Shown here piece after piece: positions 1 through 9,284 of a stretch of 64,000 nt of DNA; within the stretch, counting starts at the first letter, position 1, and every line of letters starts with the position of its first letter. Source of the DNA: Chondrus crispus (taxonomy: Eukaryota > Rhodophyta > Florideophyceae > Gigartinales > Gigartinaceae); NCBI RefSeq assembly GCF_000350225.1, contig NW_005179153.1, positions 1 to 64,000 on the forward strand. The letters are read 5' to 3'. The translations under genes were made by a program, and so were the position numbers. Under the pieces are notes generated by a model, which saw only the letters and a list, made by a program, of their open reading frames with translations, was not told where the DNA came from and made no database searches.

Positions 1-727
1 GACGCTTTGTGGATGCCTTGTTCGCTCGAGAAATGTCCTCAAGGCTGGGAACACAGAAAGTCGTGTTATGGACGTGTCGTTTATTGGAGATGGGAGCATT
101 AGGTTTGAGGTGTCCGGCAAGAACGTGGTCCATTGAAGGACTGCGTAATGTACCATTCTACTTCTTGGTATGACGACGAGGGCGTTTGAATGATGTCGTC
201 GCCAGAGGTGCATTTCCTTTGTTATTTCGTTTGCGTTTATTACGCTCTCGGACCGACGGCTGGACGTCCTGGAGATTATCGCCTCCATCCTCAAAAAACC
301 CTTGACCAAGATCACCGTTTTCACGACACCCAAGGATCAACCCCGGAAGTCGGTTGTGGACACGTCTTGCGTTTTTACCCTTTGTGTTCGCGGTAGGGTG
401 ATGTACTTTAAGATGTGAATCTTCGTCGAAATGTCTATCACGGGATGTTCCTCGACGTGCCTTAACACATTCACCATCATGGACCCGACTTCTTGAAGCA
501 TCTTCATGATGAATGTCATCACTATCAGTTCCTTGCTCGAATTCTGTACTCCGTTGAACTCGGTCACCATGAGAGTCACCTGGCACTGGTTCAGTCCTTA
601 AGATGTGACGGTGGTCGTCGTCGCACTGCTGCGGACTCATGTTTCCTTGCTCCCTCTCACCGCCACACGAATCTGATGGCATTTTTTATTTCTTCTTCCC
701 GTAGATTTTGTCACGACGCAGAACCTC

Positions 728-1111
728 TTAGATTATTGCATCGGCGGCCCACTGATTATGGGCAAGCTTCAGGTCTGGAATGCGCTTCTCGAGATTGTTT
801 CGGAGCGTCGCCAAAGTCCCGGCGTGCTCATACTTTAGATCCTTGTAAGAAAACTTCCCCTTGGGTAACTCCATGCCAAACTTTCCGCTCCCATACAACA
901 CAAGACGAACCCGTTTGAAAGCACCACGGATCGTCGAATCTGATAAAAGCTGGAAATCGTCACCGCTTTTCTCCATGTAAGAGAGGTATGCGTTGTTGAA
1001 CACCTCACGTATGGGTCGCTGCGACCCGATTGTTCCATTTTTCCCCACGCGACGCGCTTCTCTCCTGGATGGTTCCATGAGACATCCGTCTTCCTCTTTG
1101 GGTCCTTCCAT
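728..1111 (-). CDS. Hypothetical protein divergent from a Tnp2 transposase
   Basis: A 127-residue frame starting at an ATG, not recognised. It is basic at the N-terminus and has mixed charged and hydrophobic composition that looks like real protein. It lies head to head with the transposase at 1423, with 311 bp between the two starts. CACTA-type elements often carry a second, accessory DNA-binding gene, so it may belong to the same element; that is inference. Downstream on the same strand, positions 337-579 (another frame) also read like protein and could be a second exon or a frameshifted continuation. The frame at 158-682 is very polar and less convincing. No conserved domain was seen. Confidence 0.35.
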   Translation of the reverse strand: MEGPKEEDGCLMEPSRREARRVGKNGTIGSQRPIREVFNNAYLSYMEKSGDDFQLLSDSTIRGAFKRVRLVLYGSGKFGMELPKGKFSYKDLKYEHAGTLATLRNNLEKRIPDLKLAHNQWAADAII

Positions 1112-1422
1112 TCTACTAAGAAAAAACAGCAGAATCGAAGTTATGAATTTACTTCACATGAATGATGACAGGAATGAAGGCAAGAAATCTGGATAAGCTG
1201 CTGTGGAGAAAATATTTATGAAGTGTTTCGTTTCACTCGAAACGAAAGAAAAGCGCCCTCAATGGCATTTCCCGCTTTGATGAGGGATCAAAATTTGTTT
1301 CGTTTGGTTCTCATTGTTCAGAATTCTCTACCCCAAATTATAGCCAATGCGTCTTCCCAAGTTCACAGTAGCTGTCATTTCGCCAACCTCCTTCCCCCTA
1401 ACACGTAAGCCTTGTCTGTATT
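1112..1422. other. Divergent intergenic region between two transposon-type genes
   Basis: This AT-rich spacer separates the minus-strand hypothetical gene from the plus-strand transposase. It should hold the promoters of both if they are expressed. I see no clear TATA pair, repeat or RNA gene in it. Confidence 0.3.
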
Positions 1423-4239
1423 ATGAATGAAAACGATTTTACCGACCACTCGCCGAGAAGGTATCTCAAACGTAGACGGGAACAAGTGCTTGGCATCATT
1501 CGGACGCGCGGCGAATTGTATGTACGTTCCCGAAAAAGGAGATTGAAAGAGTGGAAACATGAGAAAGCTTCAATAGACGAATCTTCCTCACAGTCGAGTT
1601 TTGCACCACACTTTTCCGTGAATGAGAGCAGCACAGGAGAGATTGACGAATGGGCTGAAGAGGTATGCGTGGAGGAGTATTCGCCAAGTCACGAAGACTC
1701 GTCTGAGTGGATGATCAGTGAAGTGCCCGAAAGACAAATTGACAGGTACGATGAACTGCCGCTGTCTGAGATGGAGACGTCATCCCATGACTCAGAAAGC
1801 ACCCGAACCGAACGTTTATCTGATACAAATTGGAATTTAAAGGAGTCTGAATCCAAGAGAATTTTAGAACTTCTTCATGTTCTGGAATTGGGCCAAGCTT
1901 CTACCCGATGTATACGAAGTGCTTTGCAGACGTCAATTGTAAGGTCACGGTTCTCATATGACGTGCTTATGAGACATATCAATAGAAGAGCGGATGTGCC
2001 TAAGCACCACGTCCCAATGTGTCCACGCGGACATTTCGCTGCGACTGGGTCTCAGTCTCGTAGAAATACATGTCCAAATGCCGATTGCAGACAGAGGATC
2101 GGATCGGCACGATTCTGGACGAGCAACGTCTCTGACCAACTAAAAGCTCTCTGCCGCGAGGAATATTCTTTCCTTCAGTTTCAGAAAGGATGTCATGAAG
2201 CCCATTTAGCAATGAGTTTAGAACCGGTCGACATTTTTTCTGACTACTACGACGGCGCCATGTTTCGCCGAATGTTTCGTAAGCGCTTAGGCACGTGGGA
2301 TCCAGACGGTGAACTCTATGTTTCCATGGTCATGTCCACAGATGGTTTCGAACTTTATGGTACAAGTAAAGGAAAAAGAACCTGTTGGCCTATCATCTTC
2401 AAGCTTCTGAATCTGGACTTCTCACATCGCGGCCAGGCTGCAAATGCTCTCGTCACCAGTTTTATTCCTGGTTCACATAATCCTGAGTTTTTCGAGAGCT
2501 TTTTAGTCTCAATTGTGGACGACCTCGTGAACTTGGAAAAAGGAATGGATGTAAAGTGTTGGGACGGCAAAACCCGGAAGCTCTTCGCATTCGTCCTTTT
2601 TATCACTGCGGACTTCCCCGCCGCAAGCAAGCTTTTCGGTTTTATGGGACACAGAGCAAAACTTTTCTGCCGGAATTGCCACAAAAAAGCCGTCTTTGTA
2701 TGCGGCTCTCTGTACGCTGTCCCTGTCGGATCGGAGAGGTGCAGGAAAGAAGCTGTTGGAGGGAATGGCATATGGAAAGATCAGTGTTGGATAGAATTAG
2801 AATGCCCAGAACGGAGAACCTCTTCTGAAACGGCGTCCGTCTGGCGACAGAAAGACACGGTTCCGCGAGCTACGGGGATCAAGAAAAGACCCCTGATCGC
2901 GCGCCTTTCGTTGGATTTCGTTTTTTCCTTTCCGTATGATCCTATGCATCTCTGTTTGTTGGGTTGGGTTCGGCACTTGGTGTTCCTAGTTATTGGCTCC
3001 CATAAGCGCCATCAAGATTTGCACACGTCCTACATCTTGACCACAAGTGAGATTGCTCTCGTTAATGTTGCACTGTCTCGCAACCACAGAGGAATTCCGC
3101 AATTTTGGGGCCGTCCACCAACAAGCTTGGGAAATCTTAACCATTTTCGAGCTGAAGATTTCAAAAACTTTGGACTTTACTTCGCCTCCATTGTGTGGCA
3201 TTCAGCGGCGTTGGACAGAAGACAGCAGACACTGTGGCTTCTAACTTCCAAGATGCTGACAATCGTTCAAGATGCGTCGCCGCGGAGAACGGATTCGATT
3301 CAGCTTCGCAAAATTGTACAGAAACTGCATGCACTCTTCACAACTGTGTTCCATGAAAGCAAGCGGCATTCATTTTGTTTCACCCCCACCACTCATGCCA
3401 TACTACACCTCCCGGAAATTTTGAGAGAATGCGGTCCATTGCGAAATGTCTCGCAGTTCTTCATGGAGCGCTTTGTTGGGGAGATGGGGGGAAGAGCAAA
3501 GTCACGTAAGCATCCAGAGACGAACTTGTTCCGCAAAAGCCATACCCTTCTGTGCCTGAAGTTGCTGTCTGGTGGAATCCATCAGGGTCGAACTCCGAAC
3601 AGACCAGTCTCCTCTTTCTTCGAGACGCGAGCCAGTCATGCGGGTGTGGAGACAAAAAGTGCTGGTCGTCGCGACCAGGCCTTGGCGTTCTTCCGGGCAA
3701 ACATGGAGGAGTTTTATGCGCACTGCAGGCTAGGTGGACTAAGGCTTCACAGTAAAGTGAAACTTTTACGGGAAGACGGCGAGTTCACGATTGAAACAGC
3801 TACGGAGTTTCGTCGCCGGGAGAGAGACGGAACCGCAAGACAAAAAATTTGCGTCGTTGGGTTGTTTCAATCGGAGAATGAAAGCACTGATTCGAGCCCA
3901 CATTGTGAAAGCCCGGTACAGGCCTTTTTCGGATACGTTGACGAGATTTGGGAAGTTGCAGTATTCGTAGATGAGTCAAACATAACTGAAACTTTTTTCC
4001 TCGTGCGCGTCGATTGGGAATATGATATCATAAGGGATGAGAAAATGGAACTGCTATATAAGAATGGGCACTCGAGACGCGGGAAACTGCGAACTTTGGA
4101 AACATGCGCTTGCATCGACAGGCTGTTTGGTTTTATGGATATTGGTGACCGCACGTACTTTGGTGATCGCAAATCAAGCTACTACTTTCGAGACATACCA
4201 AAGCAAGATTTGATGGGAATCAGGAGAATCGTTAAGTAG
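1423..4239 (+). CDS. Tnp2-type (CACTA/EnSpm-like) transposase
   Basis: A 938-residue open frame with an ATG start and no interruption. It matches the Tnp2 / Transposase_21 family that mobilises CACTA-like DNA transposons. The N-terminus (1-180) is basic then acidic. A CxxxH...CxxxxC cluster near residues 199-223 suggests a zinc-binding segment. The core then follows family order: a segment ending TCWPIIFKLLNL (about 325), PGSHNPEFFESFL (about 350), TADFPAASKLFGFMGHRAK with CRNCH (about 395-420), FPYDPMHLCLLG (about 502-515), and the GPLRNVSQFFMERFVGE segment (about 670). Acidic residues in these blocks fit an RNase H-fold DDE nuclease. The uninterrupted frame suggests recent activity or selection. 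A TGTAGTG motif ending at 4340 could be the right element end. No matching left end is visible, so it may lie outside the window. Confidence 0.82.
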   Translation: MNENDFTDHSPRRYLKRRREQVLGIIRTRGELYVRSRKRRLKEWKHEKASIDESSSQSSFAPHFSVNESSTGEIDEWAEEVCVEEYSPSHEDSSEWMISEVPERQIDRYDELPLSEMETSSHDSESTRTERLSDTNWNLKESESKRILELLHVLELGQASTRCIRSALQTSIVRSRFSYDVLMRHINRRADVPKHHVPMCPRGHFAATGSQSRRNTCPNADCRQRIGSARFWTSNVSDQLKALCREEYSFLQFQKGCHEAHLAMSLEPVDIFSDYYDGAMFRRMFRKRLGTWDPDGELYVSMVMSTDGFELYGTSKGKRTCWPIIFKLLNLDFSHRGQAANALVTSFIPGSHNPEFFESFLVSIVDDLVNLEKGMDVKCWDGKTRKLFAFVLFITADFPAASKLFGFMGHRAKLFCRNCHKKAVFVCGSLYAVPVGSERCRKEAVGGNGIWKDQCWIELECPERRTSSETASVWRQKDTVPRATGIKKRPLIARLSLDFVFSFPYDPMHLCLLGWVRHLVFLVIGSHKRHQDLHTSYILTTSEIALVNVALSRNHRGIPQFWGRPPTSLGNLNHFRAEDFKNFGLYFASIVWHSAALDRRQQTLWLLTSKMLTIVQDASPRRTDSIQLRKIVQKLHALFTTVFHESKRHSFCFTPTTHAILHLPEILRECGPLRNVSQFFMERFVGEMGGRAKSRKHPETNLFRKSHTLLCLKLLSGGIHQGRTPNRPVSSFFETRASHAGVETKSAGRRDQALAFFRANMEEFYAHCRLGGLRLHSKVKLLREDGEFTIETATEFRRRERDGTARQKICVVGLFQSENESTDSSPHCESPVQAFFGYVDEIWEVAVFVDESNITETFFLVRVDWEYDIIRDEKMELLYKNGHSRRGKLRTLETCACIDRLFGFMDIGDRTYFGDRKSSYYFRDIPKQDLMGIRRIVK

Positions 4240-5770
4240 AAAAGGGGTCATTTCCAGTTTCAGTTGTGGTTGTGGTATCGCGCGTGAATTTCGTTGACTC
4301 AGGTGATAAGATTGGACGTTGCTCTAAACTCCTTGTAGTGATCTTCTCAACCCATAACTCTCTTTCTGACACCTGTGGTATTGGTCCGTTTGTCTTTTCC
4401 GGTCGCATCTGTTGATTTCCACAGCTTTACATGGTACAATACTCACTTTACCGGAACGGCAGTCGCTCCGGTCCGCTCACTCTGGCACTGCAGATACTTG
4501 CAAATATGTGCCTCCCTTCAAATCGCTGGCATAACTGAGACGTTTTCTGGTACGTAATCAATCAGATATTTTGGGACGCTAGAGCTCCTGACAAATATTG
4601 CTCTATTTGACACAGAATACATCTCTATGCACTGCTCCTCTTGTCATGTCTGGTGTACTTTCCTTTTGGGTTTTCCGTATAACTACTTGTGCGTTACTCA
4701 TTTCTCTGATTTGAACATGGTTGCATTGCAAGAAACATTCACTAACTATCGTGTCATTTCAATGGCTTTTCTTATACATTGACCTCGCAGACAACTATTG
4801 AACAGGAATAATATATGGTACGAAAAATGACTGAGCGCAGGGAGGCCGCGTCCGCGTTACGCATGGGGCGTGGAAGGTCCGTGCTGCTGCCGAAGGGAGG
4901 CGCGGCGGGATGTGCCGCGCTTGAGTGATGACGAGTGGCGATTTTGTTTGAGCCGGGGAGCGAGTCCAGCACGGCACTGTGGCGCACGGCGGCATGCGCA
5001 GGGCTTGCGCGGTTGCGAGTCGTGCGTTGGCTTGGGCCGTGGGCAGGTCACGCACGGCCGTGCGGAGCGTGGCTGGGGAGACGTCGGTACTGCTGCACTC
5101 CCCTTCGCACGCATGTGGGACGGAGAAGGCGCGATGTGCTTTCGCGCGAAGAACGTTCTTGGAGGGGGCGTCGCGCGACGTGTTCCCAGCCAAAATCGGG
5201 TGCGCGCTAACCTTCAGGAAGGAAGGCATGGGCGCTGCCTCTATGAACCGGCGCTTGTAACCTAGCCCGCCCGGTCGCCCCGGTTTCTTCGTCCCCGCCG
5301 AAGAAGAAGTGCGCGCGCCCACAAGGAAATCTCAGGGAATCGAGAAAGTACAACAGTGACAGGAAACATGAGAATGTAAACACATTTGTAAACTAATAGT
5401 GCCAATGAAAGATGAGCTAACAAGAGCCAATCGGATCAATCTATCTATCTTGTGCTACGGGCGATCTCCTAATGACACTTGTCAAATTTGGGTATGTTTC
5501 AATGCACCATCGCAAATGCACCACTTGTCATGACACCATTGGGGCAGACTCCGCGTACACAAGCGTCCATGATGTATCCAGAATGCATCTGTTCTGAGCC
5601 AATAAACATCCAAAATGTACCTGAAAAGATCCAACTAAGATCTAAAATAGATCTAAAGGGCATCCAAACAACATCCAAAAGTTATCTTTAAACGGTGTCT
5701 CTTTGAGGCATCTATTAAGCATTTCCAGGGCCATGCATCCAACAAACATCTTTTAGATGTCCATATACCT
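4240..5770. other. Gene-poor stretch with a GC-rich island
   Basis: 4240-4795 is AT-rich with no recognisable gene. 4850-5320 is an abrupt GC-rich island. It opens frames on both strands (for example 4795-5322 minus), but the translations are Arg/Ala/Pro/Cys-rich and match no family, so I treat them as chance frames. 5460-5760 contains degenerate short repeats built on ACATCCAAA and AGATCTAAA. Confidence 0.4.
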
Positions 5771-6375
5771 TACTGGGTGGATTATCGCTACACTTGGCTA
5801 CAGGCTAATGTTCTTCGAATCAAGTTCCTCTTCAACATCGCCTACTGCGTCACCATTTGTGGCTACATGACAATCATTCTAGCAATGGTCTCCTCGCCCC
5901 TATATTACGCATGGGTTTCGCGCGGACCGACAACACCGCTCTCATGGCTTGATGCACTTGCCGCGGCTGGCATGACGAGCTGCATCGTCCTGGCCACAGC
6001 AGCAGATAATCAACAATGGGCCTTTCAGTGTCGAAAGCAAAGTGGCTTTCTCTGTCCTCTGAGGACCGCAAAAAGAAAGGCATGCCGGCTGGCTTTCCCG
6101 AGGCGCAGGATGGTTTTCGGCAGACGGGACTCTTGGCATGGTCACGTCACCCCAACTACTTTGGTGAAATTACCGGCTGGTGGTTCTTCTATCTTTTCTC
6201 GGTGGCCGCCAGCACACGCATTCTCAACTGGACGATCAAGGGGGCCTGTGGTGTATACTATCCTTTTCCAAATCACGACCCCACTCGCAGAGTACATCTC
6301 GTCTGAAAAATATCCCGCATACCGTGATTACCAAAACCGTGTTTCGAGGCTCATCATTATTGAGCAGGGCTGATT
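5771..6375 (+). pseudogene. DUF1295 / steroid 5-alpha-reductase-like membrane protein, frameshifted
   Basis: Three consecutive segments in alternating frames form one DUF1295-type integral membrane oxidoreductase. 5771-6030 gives WVDYRYTWLQANVLRIKF, hydrophobic helices and ADNQQWAFQ. 6031-6250 gives the hallmark LAWSRHPNYFGEITGWWFFY. 6250-6375 gives PLAEYISSEKYPAYRDYQ. The frame slips by one base near 6030 and returns near 6250. There is no ATG at the 5' end and the normal N-terminal helices are missing, so the copy is truncated as well as frameshifted. Family members are NAD(P)H-linked reductases of fatty or steroid substrates in ER-type membranes. Two very short introns would be an alternative explanation, but no clean GT-AG pair was obvious. 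Confidence 0.7.
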
Positions 6376-6473
6376 TTGTTCTGCATCGGTTTCTTTGTTG
6401 CGACACCTTTCGTCTAGTTCTTACAAGACTTAACGGCGGTACAAAATTACTATGGGCGTTTGGTTGGGCGGCT

Positions 6474-6546
6474 AATCGAGTAGCCAGGATTGTTCCATCA
6501 TCTCGGTAGACTACAAATTTCATGAAGCGAAGGTCCAAAGTTATAG
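6474..6546 (-). repeat. 73-bp inverted copy of a PIF1-helicase segment
   Basis: The reverse complement of 6474-6546 matches 13157-13229 of the PIF1-like helicase gene at 72 of 73 positions by eye. In the minus-strand reading it follows directly after the truncated Gypsy-1 integrase. It is a filler-type junction, not a gene. Confidence 0.9.
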
Positions 6547-7828
6547 TTCTTGTGGGTGGAGAGGTGAGGTCTTCACACGTCTTACACCGAGTTGCTCCGC
6601 CATCTTCTTGACTACAGTCCCGATGAAATTCGGCGCCCGATCTGACAAAAGACTCTCCATAGGACCGAAAATTGACACCCATTCGTCAAGTATCCGCTTA
6701 GCGACGGTGTCAGCACGTTCATCCGGTATAGGAATCGCGCGAGCGAAGCGCTTGAAAGTATCAACGATCACTAAAAATTTTGCACTCCCGGCTGCAGTTC
6801 TCGGTGTGACGGACTGGACGTCGACTGCGACTTGCTGGAACCTCCTTTGCGGATGATAAACTACCATCTTAGCGTGCTTTGCGGGCTGGGCAGCCTTTGT
6901 GGCGGTGCATGCCACGCAGCATCGCAATCGCTTTTCCACATTCTGCCTCCAACCAGGCCACCAAAAGGAACGGCAAAGTCGATCCGTGGTCCGCCTCACC
7001 CCGTAGTGCCCGCTGAGCTTTGATCCATGCAGCGCGTCCAGTACTGCATCCACCAGTACCTCCGGTACTACAATGAGCTCCCGTGTCGCCCTAGTACGGC
7101 GCAGAAGCCCCTTTTCATCCACGAAATATCCAGCGCCTCTCTTCTTGCGTGCGAACTCTTCGATGTCCCCGAATTCATGACGCTGTGCTGCACGAAATTC
7201 TCCGGCGGAAGAGTCACCGCCGAAGCCTGACAAGTCTACTAGTTCGCAGATAGCCTCGGTTCTTCTCCCTTCGGGTCGCCGTTCCTCGATGATCTTGTAA
7301 CAGCGTGCGAAAAGAGGCTTCTCGACGGAGTCCCTACTTAGGGTGTCGGGCACAACAAGCTCCCCGCCTGGGGCATATTGGACTGTGAAGGTGAAATCTT
7401 GAATGTCCACCATCCACCTCGCCAATCTTCCCCGTGGATCCTTGAGGCTCATGAGCCACTTCAGCGAACAATGATCCGTTACCACGACCACGTCCGTCTC
7501 CCTATGTAGGTAGAAGCGCCATTTGCGTAGACTGTGAACAACCGCAAGACACTCCTTCTCGGTTACTGTAAACTTCCTTTCGGCTTCAGTGAGCTTTCTA
7601 CTCGTAAAAGCCACAGGATGCCACAGTTCGTCTTTTCCCATCTGCAGCAGAACACCGCCGAGGCCGTACGCACTGGCGTCGGTCATCAGCTTCTTGCTTG
7701 CGCCTCGTCTTGGTGCTGTGAGAAACTCCGGGTCACTCAAGACCTCCTTCAGGTCGGTCCATGCCCTTCTCTGGCGTTCCCCCCAACGGCGGTCCCAGTC
7801 CAGAATGACCAATCTCTGGCCTCTCTTC
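6547..7828 (-). pseudogene. Gypsy-1 RNase H and truncated integrase
   Basis: This minus-strand frame begins within the RT-RNase H linker. It shows an RNase H domain (MTDASAYGLGGVLLQ, FTVTEKECLAVVHSLRKW, VVTDHCSLKWLM), with Asp, Glu and Asp catalytic positions present. An H2C2 integrase zinc domain follows (LSGHYGVRRTTDRL ... CCVACTATKA). Next comes the integrase core with its first Asp (AVDVQSV) and second Asp (LLSDRAPNF). The sequence ends at SPLHPQEL, before the Glu, where a 73-bp helicase fragment takes over. It is joined to the preceding RT frame through a T7 run (7829-7835; A7 in the sense strand), where the reading frame slips. Confidence 0.87.
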
Positions 7829-9284
7829 TTTTTTTGCTGAAACCGGTCCCGACCAGCACCTCGTGTAGAGGTTTTGCAATCTCCGAGAAATGGTCGATAA
7901 AGTCAGAGAAGAAGTTCATCAATCCAAGGAACCACATGAGCTCCTCCCCTCCGCCTGGCTCGACGAGCTGCCTAATCGCCGCCACATGCGTGTCCGACGG
8001 CCGAATGCCGCTGTTGTCGATCTTGTGACCCAATATCTCGGCCTCACGAACGCCAAATTGGCATTTCGATAGCTTTAGTCTTGCTCCCGCGTCGTAGAAA
8101 GTCTTCCGTGCCGAGTCCACGGACTGGAGATGTTTTTCCACAGTGTCAGTGCCCAGACTGACATCATGCATAAACGCCCAGATGTCAAGACCCTTCCTGC
8201 CCCCCAGGATGAGGTTAACGATTCGCTGGAACACAGCAGGCGAGTTCTTCATGCCTTGCGGGAGGCGGATGTATCGAAGCAATCCGACAACTGTTCGGAT
8301 AGCTGTCAAATCGCGAGAGCTCTCTTCGAGCTCGATCTGGAAAAATCCGTCCTTAAGATCGAAGGTAGAAAAAATGCTCTTCGTTGCCATCCAGTCCAGG
8401 GTGGCGCGTACATCCTCCATGGGGTACGAATCAGTGACTGTTAACGCATTAAGCTCTCTAAAGTCTGAAGTTACACGCAGAGTGCCGTCCTTCTTTTTCA
8501 CAAAAACATTACAGGCGGCCCAAAGCGATGAAGCCGGCTCCACGACTCCTCTCTTGAGTAGTTTCTGCATCTCTGCTCGCTCCACCTCTTCTTCCCGAGG
8601 AGAACGTCTCCTTATGGGGCTGCAAACGGGAATGGCACCCTCTACGAGTTGAATTCTATGCTGCACGCCCTTGATTCGGCCAAGTCCCTTAAACACCGCG
8701 CGGTGCTTCCACAGTACCTCACGTAGCCTTTCTCGGACGGCTTTCTTCGGGTGGAACTGGGACAATTCCATGTCCAAAATTGTAGTGTCGACGTCTGCGT
8801 CGGATATTGCTGCCATCAGTTCCGGGCCGGTTTTGTTCGTCCGCGTCTTCGTCACCTTTCCGCGAATGGGCCTTCTCTCAACCCATATCTCAGCTCGTAG
8901 AGATGACGGATTTAAGACCAAACCATAGCGACGCCAAAACCGACTACCAATCAGAACCTTGCTGGAGAGGTTCTCAGCTACCCTTACGGGTTCGACGAAC
9001 GTAGTGCCCCAGAGCTTGAATTTGAGCTCTCCGTTGCCGCAGACGGAGATATGGTGCCCGTCTGCTGCCGTCGCCGTCTCCTCGGTCGGCAACCATGTGC
9101 CTCCGACTCCCTCATACCAAGGTCGATCAACCCAAATCGACCTTGCCCCTGTATCCAAGGGTACCCACACGCTGTCCCCTCCTGCACACAGCTGGACCAC
9201 GATGTCGTCGTCAACGTCTGCACGGCTTCCTTCGCAGCGGCACACGTGTTCATCTGATCCTGCCTCGTGGGGACGGCCAGTCAC
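7749..9284 (-). CDS. Gypsy-1 protease and reverse transcriptase
   Basis: About 510 residues. The aspartic protease motif VPLDTGARSIW lies near residue 40. RT blocks follow: RDLTAIRTVVGLLRY, LPQGMKNSPAVFQRI, LKLSKCQFGVREAEILGHKI. The catalytic box reads AFMHDVS, where Gypsy RTs have Y-x-D-D, so the first Asp is His (codon at 8166-8168). This should abolish polymerisation. The frame overlaps the end of gag in a different phase, as expected for -1 recoding. The recorded start is a GTG; the polyprotein probably begins in gag. Its 3' end is garbled after the A7 run at 7829-7835. Confidence 0.85.
   Translation of the reverse strand: MTGRPHEAGSDEHVCRCEGSRADVDDDIVVQLCAGGDSVWVPLDTGARSIWVDRPWYEGVGGTWLPTEETATAADGHHISVCGNGELKFKLWGTTFVEPVRVAENLSSKVLIGSRFWRRYGLVLNPSSLRAEIWVERRPIRGKVTKTRTNKTGPELMAAISDADVDTTILDMELSQFHPKKAVRERLREVLWKHRAVFKGLGRIKGVQHRIQLVEGAIPVCSPIRRRSPREEEVERAEMQKLLKRGVVEPASSLWAACNVFVKKKDGTLRVTSDFRELNALTVTDSYPMEDVRATLDWMATKSIFSTFDLKDGFFQIELEESSRDLTAIRTVVGLLRYIRLPQGMKNSPAVFQRIVNLILGGRKGLDIWAFMHDVSLGTDTVEKHLQSVDSARKTFYDAGARLKLSKCQFGVREAEILGHKIDNSGIRPSDTHVAAIRQLVEPGGGEELMWFLGLMNFFSDFIDHFSEIAKPLHEVLVGTGFSKKRREARDWSFWTGTAVGGNAREGHGPT

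Noticed and set aside
158..682. 174-codon minus frame
   Set aside because: Very polar, low-complexity composition; the overlapping frame 337-579 is more protein-like, so I did not annotate it as a gene of its own.
4795..5322. 175-codon minus-strand frame and overlapping plus frames in a GC-rich island
   Set aside because: All frames in both directions are open because of GC bias; compositions are Arg/Ala/Pro/Cys-rich and no motif is recognisable.
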